Positions 48,500-60,697 of a DNA stretch of 64,000 nt are shown here, piece by piece (within the stretch, counting starts at the first letter, position 1; the number at the start of each line of letters is the position of its first letter). The stretch spans positions 12,151 to 76,150 of the forward strand of contig NW_001798971.1 of NCBI RefSeq assembly GCF_000165425.1, written 5' to 3'. The DNA is from Paramecium tetraurelia (taxonomy: Eukaryota > Ciliophora > Oligohymenophorea > Peniculida > Parameciidae). A program made the translations under genes and the position numbers. The notes under the pieces were generated by a model. The model did no database searches, had not been told where the DNA came from, and was given only the letters and a program-made list of their open reading frames with translations.

Positions 48500-49246
48500 T
48501 TCTGATTTTTTTATTGTTTTAAATACAAAAATAAATTGTAGTCCTTAACCCCATTAGCTTTCTGTCGTACATATTAGGGGAAAATTCCACCACTCTAAAT
48601 ATACTCCTGTCTTCGAACAACATATATGTAATATTATGATAATATCTTGAAATTAAATAAAAATTTATAAGTCACAATTTAGATTAGATATTCTATCATA
48701 TTTTATAAATATATATAATAATAAAATAATTGCAAGAAAAATACAATAAGTACCCTTTTATATACAGTGTAATTAGTAATTATTGTTTTGTCATTTAAGA
48801 ACATCATTTTTAGAAGAAGAAAATTACAGGTACATATAGTAAACTGAATAATTTCTATTAATGTCTTGTGAATAGATATTATTTTAAGTTACATGGCTTT
48901 GAGTATAGGAGGTTTAAATATTAATTACTAACAATTTTGATTTATTTATTTTGAAATTGTAAATAAATATGCTACAACGAAGTCTTCGCTTGCCTAAAAA
49001 ACTCAGTATAATATCCAACTAGTCTAACAAAATAAGTAATTCTATTATTGGCAATATTACTGTTGAGTTACTTATTATGTAATTTACCTTATGAAAAATG
49101 CAGTCGTACTATAACATCATTCTCCTGCAATTATAATTCTTAACTAGTACTTAAATTTATTCTCATTTTATCCTGTTTTTTGTAATCATAATAAATACAA
49201 TTTTTATTTATAGAGGTAAAACAATATTTATAAATTCATTTTGTTT
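48500..49246. other. Intergenic spacer, nothing recognised
   Basis: 747 bases of very AT-rich DNA between two plus-strand genes. No convincing coding stretch or RNA gene is visible. Confidence 0.45.
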
Positions 49247-49740
49247 ATGAATTAAGTGATGAGTTAAATATTACAAAAGGAATTTAATGAGTGCAAGGAA
49301 ATCCCTGATGGTATAATAGATTTAAAGATACTGAATGAGAATAGTTGGTAGATTGTAATAAAGGGTCCTAAGTTGAGCCCTTACGAAAAAGGGCAATTTT
49401 TCATCCTTGTGGAATTTCCAAAAGAATATCCAAACATTCCCCCAAAGTTTCGCATATTGAATAAAATATACCACATGAATGTGAATCAATAAGGTTGTAT
49501 TGCTCTAAATACTTTGAAGAAGGAATGGTCTGAAAGTATTGGCGTAAAGAAAAGTAAATGAATATTTAAAACCTTTGAGTGCTTTTAGAGATTTTGAGTC
49601 TTTTTTAAAAGCCTAATCCCTAAAATCCGCTAAACCTCAAATTAGCCTAGTAATATTAAGAGGATTGCTCAGAGTATTATGAAAGGGCGTAGTAATGGAC
49701 TTAATAATTTGCAACTTTTATTGATATTAAAATTGATTGA
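49247..49740 (+). CDS. Ubiquitin-conjugating enzyme (E2)
   Basis: 155 residues, or 151 from the second ATG (49259); exact frame after removing a 26-nt intron (49554-49579). It has the UBC fold: PKLSPYEKGQFFILVEFPKE, YPNIPPKFRILNKIYHMNV, active-site region GCIALNTLKKEW, and LEILSLFQKPNPQNPLNLKL. The catalytic Cys is in GCIAL. The usual HPN motif reads HMN: Asn kept, Pro replaced by Met. Ordering and length are standard for a minimal class I E2. Ubiquitin or a ubiquitin-like protein such as NEDD8 could be the cargo. Either RBR ligase in this window could be a partner; no evidence links them. Confidence 0.92.
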
Positions 49741-49929
49741 TAAATAATTAAATCAAGGATTACATATTCTTATTGTGAACAGAATTTGAAGTAGTATTTA
49801 GCGAGCTTGTAGAAGGCTTTGAGTTTCGTAATATTTATATTTTGAAATTTTCTCCTGGTTGATAAGGATGTTATAAATAAAAAGAAATATTGGGCATTTT
49901 AATTTTTTCGTGATTATATTATTAATTAT

Positions 49930-51314
49930 ATGATAAAGAAATTCAAGAAACTATTTCAGAGTCAATCGGAGTTCCAAAGCTTTTTAACTAAATCAAGTTT
50001 GTCCAGAGATAATTTTGTATTTAAACAGGAGGATGTGGAAATTTTGATTCCGTTTCTAACTGATGAATAAAATATTATAGATTTTTTCAAGGTTTATTTA
50101 GATGGAAGTTTGCAAATATATACGGTGAAAATGAAGATGTTAATCACAATCCACTAAGTATTGAACATTAGTGAGGAATTCGCCCAACACTTCTCAAAGA
50201 TTAATTTTGCATATTTCAATAAGTAATGTAGATAGTAAAGTAGACCGATATCAAAGCCTTAAACCTTTGTTTTCAAGTAAATACCAAATGAGGTGTGGCT
50301 GCTCGATAATATCCAGATTCCGTTCCTGCAATATCTGTAGAAGCTAGCATTGAATGTCCAAGAAATAAAGGCCTATAGAAATAATAATCCCAGAAAGTAA
50401 ATCCTGCAATCGAAGTAAGAGTCTGAAATTGATAGTAGTCTGGTGATAGAGTGTTTCAAATTGGAGAATCTGGTTAACCAAGGCTTATCGCTTGTTCCTC
50501 AACTGAAGACTGCCTTATCTAATTTCCCCCATGACTTTCTTCTCAAAAAACTAGCCTGTAATCTTTATAGTGAATTGAGACAATTTCAAAGGCAATTGAT
50601 AAACTCTCTTTCTGCCCTATTAGACACCAACTCCAGAGCCTCCAACATAGAGATATTCGAGTTCTTTAGAGAAGTAGGATTTGATTACTAATGTAGGTGT
50701 AAATGATAGAGAAGAAAACCATGTCTTATTATCTGTTGCATAAATTGTTTGATCCAGCCAGGAAGTTGATGCCACCTTTGCAGTTGAAGATCGATCTGAA
50801 GAGTGCGAAACATCTCGAACAACAGGCACAGCATGAACAGCAGAGGATTACTCAATAGAGGTAATTGAGGAGTCAGAGAAATTCTCGATCCAATAGCACT
50901 GATCAGCAACAACCAGCATCTCAAGGGTTTATTAGTTAGAGAGAGAGACGATTCATGATGTACAGCAGAGCCAAGAAACAGGATACAATACAGGAGGACA
51001 TTGAGATGCCAACAGAAGAACAACAACCAGCATCTGAATAGAAGAAGAGTTGTTAGAATATGAAGATTGTTCAAGATGATGGAAATAATATACAAGAAAT
51101 TAAAATTGAAAATATAGAAGTACAAAAAATTGATAATTTTGAATTAAATGAATATCCAAACCAATTTGTTGTCTCCCAAAATAATAGTTAAGTGGAACCA
51201 CAGGAAAATGGCAATGAAATAAATGAAAAAATTAGTTAAAAAGAAACGAATGATTTAGGTAAAAACTAAGAAAGTACTAGCTAAGCAGATCAAGAAGAAA
51301 ATTAAGACATTTGA
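49930..51314 (+). CDS. Unknown protein with Gln-rich tail
   Basis: 453 residues, exact frame after removing a 23-nt intron (50674-50696). The N-terminal ~250 residues are helical and globular (FQSFLTKSSLSRDNFVFKQE; LIECFKLENLVNQ-type helices). A conserved-looking segment crosses the intron (FEFFREVQMIEKKTMSYYLL, HKLFDPARKLMPPLQLKIDL). The C-terminal ~200 residues are Gln/Glu/Ser-rich and probably disordered. It is GC-richer than its neighbours near 50500-51050. There is no signal peptide. No family was recognised. Confidence 0.75.
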
Positions 51315-51587
51315 TTTATAACCTTATTACTAAAATTCATTAATTAGTATTTCTTATATAATAATTAATTCAATAATTTGATATACATTTATTATAATGA
51401 TACATAATATGATAAGTATTTTCATTAAAGTAATTTAAGATTCTATTCTCATTTTGTACAATTACATTTTTAATTACGAAATTTACTAATTAAAGTTCAC
51501 TTACTCCTTTACCTGTCTGTTCTTTAATATTAAATATAAATATCTTAATAATTTCGAAATAATTATATTAATTTCTAAATATTCATA

Positions 51588-52349
51588 ATGAAATAATTAT
51601 CGCAATCAGAACGAAAACACAAACCCAAATAAAAAAGCGAGCCTTCTCTCTTACCAAATATCGATATTCTTAAAGAGAATGTTAAATCGAGCTTTGCATT
51701 GGGACATTTGCGAGGTCTCTTGAAATACAATAAAGTGAAAGATGTACCAAAAACAGAAATCTAAGTGAAACGAGATCAGACATTTGGAGTGGCCAATAAG
51801 CAATCCAAGAATAAAAGATTAACCTTTCTTAAATTCGGTTTCAGAACACATGAAAAGAAGAATAATTACTATTTACAACCTTTAATTAAAAAGGTTAGAG
51901 ATGTTTTTGGAGATGCTGCAATTGATGGGTCAATGGGAGTAGTAGATTTATGGAGTGATCGCAATGTCAACCGTTTAATGGATGCCATCTAAATGACAAG
52001 AGACAATTTAATTGTACGCAAACTAGGCAAAGAATTAAATGAGGCTGATCATTTCATTCTTAATCGTAATGAAGAAAAGAAAATAAGAGATAGAATATTT
52101 ATGGAATCACTCAAATTATAATTCCAAGAAACTGATACTTTCTCATTAAAATTTCTATTGTCCGAAAAAGACAAAAAAATTGTACAAAGAGTTGCATAAC
52201 CTACTATCTCTAGTAATCTGAGACACACTAATCCTAATCTAAATATATAGAGCATTGTCGAAAATATAGATTAACTACATCAAGAGAACTTGGAGATATA
52301 CACAAATCTATACAAGGAAATAAAATAAATACAAAAAAATATTAAGTGA
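51588..52349 (+). CDS. Unknown protein, single exon
   Basis: 253 residues in one open frame of exactly 254 codons. The N-terminus is basic (QSERKHKPKQKSEPSLLPNI). A middle region looks folded (LKFGFRTHEKKNNYYLQPLI, KKVRDVFGDAAIDGSMGVVD, LWSDRNVNRLMDAIQMTRDN). The C-terminus is helical. No family was recognised. The mixed charged and hydrophobic pattern and the lack of TGA support a real gene. Confidence 0.78.
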
Positions 52350-53142
52350 TTTAATATAATCTTTTATCAACTCTTCTCTCAAGAATTAATGAGCTTTCTA
52401 TTATTGTATATAAATTATAATTATTATTAAGTTTAAGTTTCAAAAATTGACAAAACCAATATCAATATAAGTATATAATGCTATTGAAATGGCATTCTCT
52501 GAAAATTTATCTTATCCATTAAGGATTTATTGAGCTTCATCAGGTAATTTAAACTGAATAACAACTACAACTTATATGAATTAAGGATTGTAAAGCTCTT
52601 AACTTAGGATATGCTAAACTTGATTGTAGCCTTGAATTATGATGATAAAGAAGTATCTTATTTTTTATGTAAATAGATTTTATTGAAATTATCAATTTTT
52701 GAGAAACACTAAATTATCCTTTGTGAATCTTCTTAATGAAATTAGATTAACTAATAAAAGGTCATCAAGATTAATAACCATTAACTTCAATCTTTGATAC
52801 ATCCATTATTGAATATCATTTGATTTTTTAATTATTCTACAATTATAGATTTATCAAATAATGATGAACGACTTAAACTCCTGACATAAGTATTCATACA
52901 ATTGGTGTGATATTCAAATATTATATGATTTTCATCATAAGATTTATTTTCACTATAAATTTAACCCTGTAAATGAAAATAAGATATTGTAAATTGAATT
53001 CACATATAGTCATTCTAATAACATGATTTTAGTTTAAAATAACATTATTTTTTTTAATTGGAGTTTTATTTTTGAAGATGAAAATAAATATTGATAAAAT
53101 TAATGGGAAATAATTAAATTCATAAAATTATTCATTTTATTT
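52350..53142. other. Spacer, nothing firm
   Basis: 793 bases of AT-rich DNA before the carrier gene. A few short protein-like pieces occur on the plus strand around 52490-52760 but no frame is open for long. I cannot support a gene here. Confidence 0.4.
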
Positions 53143-54019
53143 ATGGAGGAATATCTACAAGGGTTTGTGAGCACATCCATTGTAAAAACACTTTTCGCTC
53201 CATTGGAGAGGTATAAACTCATCAGACAGACCTAAGATATTCTTACTTTGAGTTCCAAAGAGAAGATGACTAATTTTTATTAATTTCTTAAGAAAACAAT
53301 TTATAATGAAGGCCCAAAAGGATTATTCAGATCAAATTTAACAGCAATTTACATGTGGATACCTTAGGTGTATGCACAATATGTTTTCTATCAAAATATC
53401 AAACAAGCCACTTATGACAAAGATGTATATAAATAAATTGAATTTCAAGCTTTTGTCTATGGGACTTTGTGCAACACTTTGTGGCATTACTACTTCTATA
53501 TTCTCATATCCTTTTGATACAATTAGAGTGAGATAGGCAACTGAAATTTAGATTCCAGGGTAGAAAAGATAGTATGTGGGTTTTGAAGAGACTCGATTTA
53601 ATATCAAAATAGAGAGTGGATTTTTCAAGGGTCTGTATTCAGGATTTACAGTTGGATGTTTATAGACATTGTTGTTTGCATACGGCATAGTGGGTTTGAA
53701 TTCTCTTTTAGATGGCACAACACCTTATAATCAATAATTAGCTTACTTGGGATCATATGCATTAATATATCCAATTGATAGTGTGAGACGTCGTTTGCAG
53801 GTGAAATCAATTTTGTTTTAATAAGAAGCATCAAAAAAAAAGAATTTATGGGAGAAATTGAAATTTAATATGAAGGAATGGAACTTCAGTTGGGGTTACG
53901 GAGGATTCTTGGCCCACAATGTAAGAGGAATAGCGATGTTGCTAATATTGGAATAAGTAAACTTTGAATCGCTTTACAAGGAGACTTAAAACCAATTAAA
54001 TCAAGCTTTAAAATATTGA
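53143..54019 (+). CDS. Mitochondrial carrier family transporter
   Basis: 283 residues, exact frame after removing a 25-nt intron (53425-53449). These carriers have three tandem repeats of two helices and exchange small metabolites across the inner mitochondrial membrane. The three signature motifs (Px[D/E]xx[K/R]) are seen as APLERYKLIRQT, YPFDTIRVRQAT and YPIDSVRRRLQV. GPKGLFRSN and SGFFKGLYSG are the matching second parts of repeats 1 and 2. The layout is like the ADP/ATP carrier group, but the RRRMMM signature is not present (RRRLQV instead), so the substrate is uncertain. Confidence 0.92.
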
Positions 54020-54615
54020 GTATTATAATTTTATCTAAAATACAATAATATATGTATTTGTTTGGGTGTAAGATTAATGTGATCAACCACAAAGGTCATA
54101 TCTGATTTGCATACAAACATTTTAAAGCTCAATTACACAACCTAGTACGATGGATGCAAGAATTTTGAAAAGCATGGGTTAATGTTATATTTTTACAACA
54201 TTGTTATTATACTAAGTTGATGTTAATGTTTATAATTCTATTACAGATGAAAGGATTTGAATACATACAAAATTATATAATGTAATAGTAGCAGGTCTAT
54301 CTAGTGTTAAAATTACAACTGAAGAATGATGTATAAAAATTCTTAAATTGCTGTTGCTATAATTTGTATCAATTCATCATCTATTTTGATATTTACTATA
54401 GGTACGAATTCAAAAAATTAGAATTCCACAAAGGGCAAAAAATTTTATTAGCAATTATTAAGATCAAATATTAAATTTGAACTTAATTTTTAATAGCAAT
54501 AATTAATCAGACTATTATTTTATGTTACATTGATAAATTTGATTATTTTAACTTAATATTATATTTAAACGATATGAGGATCTATTCAAACTCCTTTGAA
54601 TAATCTTATTCCTTC

Positions 54616-56024
54616 TCATCCTCCCCAAAGACCTCTAACCATCAAATGCCAATATGCAAATGGGAAGAAATGCTTCTTCAATAAATACATGGCTTTACTG
54701 TTTGACAATTAAAAGACTGGGATCTTTCATCTAATTGTTTGTTGTATTTGAATTCAGCGATCATCACTTTCTTATTGGAAGCGTAGAAAGGACAAGAGGT
54801 ATATAACCTTGAGTGTATCTTAATTTCAATACCTTGATATTCTGGGAAGGGAACTACTTTAATTTCCAAGTTCTGATGAGGTTTTAATAAGAATAGGAGT
54901 TTGGGCCATCACAGCAGCAGTTTTGAATGTTGGAAGTGAGGAGCAATCTCCCAAGGCCCAGACTTTAGCATAACGTAGATGTTGGAGTGTGTTTGGATGG
55001 ACATGTGCATACCCATCTGAATCACCTAATCCTCTTTCAGCAATGAATGCAGCTGGTTTCTGAACAAGATATAAGATACACTATTTACTTAAGGTGGCAG
55101 AATATGCAAGAAATCATAATCAGAGGTATATTGTTCTTTCGTTTCAACATCTTCAAAGATGAATTTATGATGTTGAACTTCAACTAATCTTTTTTTTAAA
55201 TGACAATGCAATCCTTTCTCATGTGCCAAATCTCCTAGGATTTCTGAGTAATTGTGGGGTGCCAAAGATGAAATCATTGGCTTTTGTACACATGTAAGTC
55301 ACATTTGATATTTTTGGCAGATAATCTTTCATGTGTTAAAAATACAATGTTGGATGGAATTCCTTCACATTTTGAAGATGGTTGCGAAAATATTAGTCTA
55401 CCTCCTTTAAATTCTTTGATTATTCTATCTATCTTCTGAGCGTATTTGTAATAGTAAATACTACCAACTGGTGCTTCTGGTTGTTAAGTTACTCCAAAGC
55501 ACCTGATGAATGGATAAACTTATATTTATACCTTTAATGGATGCAAAATCACGTTGCACTCCACTTGCTACAATCAATTAATAGTATGGGTATTTCTTTC
55601 CATCTATGGTCACTATTGTATTCTATTCTGGATCGATTCTCTCAAACATACATTTTTTGGTAGAACCATTTCCATAGGCCTCATAGTTTTCTCCACATTA
55701 CACATACCAGCACCTTCATTTGATCATCATAGTCTACCAACCAAGGCCCCTCCTGTTTAATAGGCGTGCATTTTGTATGGCTCAAAAACACGAATCTATT
55801 GTGGAATATAGTGGCCATCCCTCACTAATTGAGCGGAAACATTCAATCCCGCACATCCACCTCCTATGATCGCCACTTGATTATGAATAGCTCGAAAGGT
55901 GATTGTATACAAGGATATATGATTCAAGTTCCTCAATTATTTTATGATAAATATAATAGCTAACACCTAAGATATTACTAAAATCAATTGTATATTTTAA
56001 TTAATTCTATTCTTCCCTTATCAT
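54616..56024 (-). CDS. Sulfide:quinone oxidoreductase, mitochondrial
   Basis: About 450 residues. SQOR oxidises sulfide and passes electrons to ubiquinone on the inner mitochondrial membrane. Seen: FAD-binding VAIIGGGCAGLNVSAQLV; EPYKMHAYQTGGALVGG (crossing a 24-nt intron); YDFLHILPP; and the C-terminal PFAYWHLMVRGLWGG, which matches the family's LYWNMMLRGYWGG end after removal of a 23-nt intron near 54669-54691. The stop is TGA 54616-54618. The start is uncertain. The FAD motif frame has no nearby ATG, and the best solution uses ATG at 56022-56024 with a 19-nt intron near 55949-55967, giving a basic, probably mitochondrial, leader. The product lacks the last ~15 residues of animal SQOR. Confidence 0.85.
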
Positions 56025-56085
56025 TCATGCTAATTTAATTGATAGTCATCCACACACCAAAAAAGAATTTCAATATAATTAATTT

Positions 56086-57404
56086 ATGAAACTATTTATT
56101 ATTGCTACATTAGTTTTACTTATATACATAGCACTTGACATTGTATTCAATTCCAATATGTGGGAAGCGAACACCACTTTGACACTATATTTGCAACAGC
56201 ACTAATTTCATGGTGAGAAAGAAATGTTCCTAGTTTTCTCTTATTCCCTTTATGTACTTCCGAGCATAGCAGGAATTGCCTTCCTGATTTTGGATAATAA
56301 GTTGGGAGCATTGTTATATGGAGGGATGATTCTATTCTCAGTAGCGTCTAATTCTCTGTTGAAAAATATCTATCATTAAGCAAGACCATTCTTCATTGTC
56401 GAAGAGATTGAACCTTATGAATGCAACAAAGAATTTGGTAAGCCTTCAGGTCATGCTATGACATCATCAGCTATGTGTTTCTTGTTGCCCTCCATTATGT
56501 TCCCTGCAATTTGGACAGATTAACCTAAGTAATTACATTAATAGCCATAGCTGCAAGTATCCATTATACTTAAGGTTATTAGTTATATTTATAATCACCT
56601 TTTGGACCTTCATGACTGGATTCGCAAGGGTGTTTATGGGAGTTCATTCATTTGCCCAAATCATCCTGGGTTGGGTTTACTAGGGATATGTCTCCATCAT
56701 TTACATGTAGTACTTGCATGATCGAATAGCCAATTATCTAAAAGAATGTTTATAAGTGGGATAACAGGGAGTTTCAATCAAAGCAATCAATGTGATTGGC
56801 TTAATTGTGTTCTGTTGGACTTGCATATCGATTCTATTTTTGGAATTAAACAACAATATATTCATAACCACATCTGAAGCCAATTTATGGATGAAGGCTG
56901 TGTATGAGAAGTGTGAGAACCAATCAACTTTGTACTCAATCAACAGTCCTTCAGTTCTATAAAATATTTGTTTCAGTATGTGTCTGTATATTTGGTTTAT
57001 GCTAAGCTTTGTGTTTGGGATCAAACTTAGTAAAGGAATTTACTTAGAGAATCAATTCTCATAGAATTTTAAGTTGATCTCCTTTTGGAAAAAGACATAG
57101 AGAATAGTTGTGCTGATTGTTTTGGTCGCTCTTTTGATTCCATTCTATGTGATTAAATTTGAAACAGTCTATGCATAAGCATTTGGTTAGGTAAGTCACT
57201 CTATTATCTAGGTTGTTCCAGTTTCAATATTAGGGGGATTATTTATAACTGTTGTGTACTAAAAACTATTAAATTATTTAAAGATTTCTGTGTCTGGAGA
57301 CTTCTTATAAATAATAACTAATCAATCATCTGCATCAGATGGGTATACTTAATTAACTATTAAAATTTAGTCAATCTGTAGAAATGTAAGCCATAAAATC
57401 TTGA
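56086..57404 (+). CDS. PAP2-family membrane phosphatase, glucose-6-phosphatase-like
   Basis: About 415 residues; exact frame after removing introns 56529-56550 (22), 57343-57370 (28) and probably 57191-57211 (21, in-frame). A signal-anchor (MKLFIIATLVLLIYIALDIV) and about nine membrane helices are present. Active-site motifs in order: K-x5-RP as KNIYHQARP, PSGH as GKPSGHAM, and R-x5-H as ARVFMGVHSF (Arg and His kept, usual Ser before Arg is Ala). The spacing and number of helices are like glucose-6-phosphatase, an ER enzyme that dephosphorylates sugar phosphates, but lipid phosphatases share the motifs. It is divergent from the SQOR gene, with only ~60 bases between the starts. Confidence 0.85.
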
Positions 57405-57644
57405 AATACACAACATTATATTCTTATTATAAAATACAAAATGCAATTTACTTTTTAAAATCAATCTGTTTAATATATAATTGTTTTATTTATATTTCAA
57501 GCCTATTCCTATTCTTCAACGATTAATTTCTAAATCATAATTTGATTTTTTCAATCCATAAATAATTGATTAAATCTTATTTCTTTGAAAGTTAAATATA
57601 ATTAAAAATTAAATTATATTAAATATAAATAATCATTCTTCACA

Positions 57645-59328
57645 TCATTGTTTAGTTGCCTATTATTCTATTTTCTATATATATCTAGATTAACCAAATT
57701 CTTAATAAGTGAATTTAACAAACTAACTCTATCTGAGTTCCTTCATTTCCTTTTTCTCCAATTAATGATCATCCAATAGTAAATTCTGAGAAGCCCAAGC
57801 AGGTTTTCGATACTTGGCTGGTACATGTTGATAACATAACATCCTAAACTTCTGATTATCCAAGTATTATTGAGAGGGTTCCAATTTCTTCCAACAGTAA
57901 TATTGTATCCAAATCTAACAATTTTCATCATTGCACTTAAGAGTGGGACCCTTCCTCTTACATAAATAACAGTAGGTTTCCTGAGATATTTTGACTACTT
58001 CTTATAGAGATTCAAAATCAATGGTTCCTTTCTTCTCATCACATTCCACCAATGATGACCAAAACACACACAGATCGTGGAAGTAAAGACCTCCTCTGTC
58101 AATCAAGTAATCCTTATTGGTTCTCTTATCAAAGGCCACCTTGAAATTGCCAGTAGTCTAGCCTCTAAATGATAGGGTCCATACAAATCCCCATATTTGA
58201 AATTGAAAAACTCGTTTATCCTTGCGAATTTCTGATGACATTTGCATATTATACATGCTTATTTTGATTCAATTTTTGAGTGCTTAGATGTTGGTTTGAA
58301 TTTATTATAGATGAAATCCAGGAACCAGACTTTGGATCCAGCTACAGCAAACACTTTTTCCAATCTTCCATTACCATATGAGAATGGTTCATCATCGATC
58401 ACTTGTTCTTTCTTTGTTCTTTATTTCATCATCAACATCTTTCTCATGGTTTCATTCTTGTCTATCCACAAACTCTCCAACACCTTGTCTTCTTCCTTTG
58501 GTTGATCTGTCTCAAATATGATTGGTTCAAAAAAGAATTTACCTAAGGCAACAATCCGTTTTTGAAAGTCAAATCTAATTTGTTATAATAAAGAGGCTTA
58601 GTAAAACTAGATTCAGCCTATAACCTTATTCCTTCAAGGTTGATAAAAGGGGTTCCAAATATTCCTAGAATAGTCTCTCGTCTGGTACAAACAATGAATT
58701 AGATTGACATGTGACAGAGGATTTGATGTGTAGTTTCTGTAACTTAAGACAGAGTCTCTTCAAACACTCCTCAAATTTATCCTTGAATTATTATGGTTCT
58801 ATTCCTTACTTTTAAGAGAAAATCAAGAAGTTGTTTATCACATTTACATCATTTGATATCTGGCAATATTTCTCGAATTGTAATCTGATTTACCCCAAAA
58901 TCTCAGAGAAGTATTAATTCAATGCATCTAAACCATCAATCGAAGTCAACATAGCATTACTATCCTGGCTGAAACCTAATTCACATTATTGGAAGACTTA
59001 GATGACCCATCATAGCAAACCAATTGTTTTAATGTGTCAAAGAATTCTATTCCCTAAATTACGTTGTGACCTTCATGATGATTCTTACATTGAAAACAGA
59101 AAAAGCCTTGGTTCAAACAAGAAGCTGTTAGACAGATCAAATTAGCTTATTCATTTTCATAAAATTTGCATTTCTCCTAAAGAACAGGTATAGTCTCTAT
59201 TTTTAGTATTCATTAAAATCTAACGTGCCTCAAACACAATTCATATATAACTCAAAATCTTGGTATTTATTTTTAACCACAGGAATTCAATTTTATATTA
59301 ATATCCTTTAGGAATTCGGATAATCCAT
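57645..59328 (-). CDS. ePHD/PHD zinc-finger protein, start unresolved
   Basis: Roughly 500 residues, probably chromatin-associated. Near the N-terminus a Cys/His cluster (CKFYENEQANLICLTASCLN, FFCFQCKNHHEGHNV) looks like a B-box. The C-terminal third has an extended PHD type finger: DLCVFWSSLVEC, YCYLCKRKGPTLKCNDENCQ, YYCW and FRMLCYQHVPAKYR, in the order seen in trithorax/BRPF/JADE proteins. The stop is TGA 57645-57647. I could not fix the start: ATGs at 59210 and 59326-59328 both meet TGA unless several short introns are assumed. The middle also needs introns. An open frame ending at 57743 in another phase was rejected because it breaks the finger. Confidence 0.65.
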
Positions 59329-59382
59329 TTCGATATTTTTGAGCTGAGAATCCAGATTTATCATTCAATTTATTAATTATAA

Positions 59383-60056
59383 ATGAGTCTCACATTAGTA
59401 TCTTACAATATCTCACCATTTGTGCTCAGAGTCACAGCAGCCTTAAACTATTTGTAGATTCCCTTTGAACAGAAGGACATTGATATCATCAACAAACCTG
59501 AATGGTTCGTCAAAGCCAATCCTCTAGAAAAGGTCCCTACTTTGTTAGTAGGAGACAAAGTCATCTAAGAATCCCTGGTTATTTTGGAGTACATCAATTC
59601 ACTCACCCCCAACTCCTTACTCCCAAATGATCCACTTGAAAAAGCAATAAATCGAGGCAGGGCTGAATTTTCCAATGACGTCGTAGGAATTTTCCTGGGA
59701 TTGACTGCAGCATCTACAGAGGAGGTACTTTATTAACTCTAACGTAGGCCTACAATAATGGATTGGCAGAATTGAAGTGGTATTTTGATAAACTTGAAAA
59801 TTGGTTAAATTAAACCAAATTCATATACAGTGATGAATTAACTCTAGCAGATTTTGCATACATTCCAATTTTTGCAATCCTCCAGGCTCTATCGCCCCAT
59901 TTGAAAGTCAATTTGCTTGAAGGCTATCCCAAAGTGCAGCAATATGGAACAACTCTGTTGGCACTTCCCAGAGTGGCTGCAAGCAAGCCAGAAGGGTACG
60001 AGTAGATTTTGTTAGAAAGAATTAAAACAAGAAAACCGTATTTTTTATCGGTGTGA
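59383..60056 (+). CDS. Glutathione S-transferase, omega/zeta-like
   Basis: 216 residues, exact frame after removing a 23-nt intron (59725-59747). The N-terminal thioredoxin-like domain holds SYNISPFVLRVTAALNYLQI and the glutathione-binding KVPTLLVGD plus ESLVILEYI (the E-S pair binds the gamma-glutamyl group). The all-helical C-terminal domain has LTLADFAYIPIF, the N-capping-box region of the family. At the omega-type active-site position (CPFC) the sequence reads SPFV, so catalysis would rely on Ser rather than Cys. It may act in detoxification or as a thiol protein. It starts divergently, about 55 bases from the farther start candidate of the ePHD gene. Confidence 0.9.
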
Positions 60057-60697
60057 TTAATATAAATATTATATTACAACGATTTCATCTAAAAGTCATT
60101 CTAATATTATTTATTATGAAATAAGATTAATCATATATCGATATTAAAAATACACAATTTTGGATTAGTTTAAAAGCACATATATAATATGAAATCAATT
60201 TATTAATGAGTTACTGGTAATTAAACTATCAAATCAATATAAAAAAAATAATACGAATTTTTTCATAATTGATCTATGTTAATAAATAATACATGGTGCT
60301 CTCTATATACACATAAGAAAGAGCACCATTTTATTTCAACATCTGCTGTTTTAAATTGAAATGAATGAATGGAGTACTCAAATTCCCATAATTTCCATAA
60401 TTCTATCAAGGACTCGGATATTCCATCAGACCACCCGAAAGCACAAGTAGAGACACATAAGTATGACTAGTTATCACGATTTTCGAGGGAATGGCTAGGG
60501 TGTTGAACTAAATAAAAGGTTGGGTTAATTAATGAAAGTTCTCATTGATGATGAAATGTGTTATAGTTTTAGAAACAAGGGGATAGATTCAAGATATCTA
60601 TTGAATTGCGAATAAAACAAATAGAGAGAGGGACATAGACATGAGACAATTAAAATATATGTTTATTTGTCATTATTTACTCATCAAAGAGCTGGAT
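60057..60697 (-). other. Unresolved coding-like pieces
   Basis: On the minus strand between ~60660 and 60330 there are short protein-like runs in different frames: MSMSLSLFVLFAIQ (signal-like), SSMRTFINQPNLLFSSTPQP and NYGNYGNLSTPFIHFNLKQQ. I could not splice them into one product. They could be the remains of a small gene. 60057-60330 shows nothing. Confidence 0.3.

Noticed and set aside
50688..51125. Minus-strand 145-codon ORF with hydrophobic content
   Set aside because: Antisense of the Gln-rich tail of the gene at 49930-51314, which has an exact intron and frame.
57743..57931. Minus-strand frame ending at TGA 57743-57745
   Set aside because: It is out of phase with the ePHD finger; the frame that keeps all zinc ligands ends at 57645.
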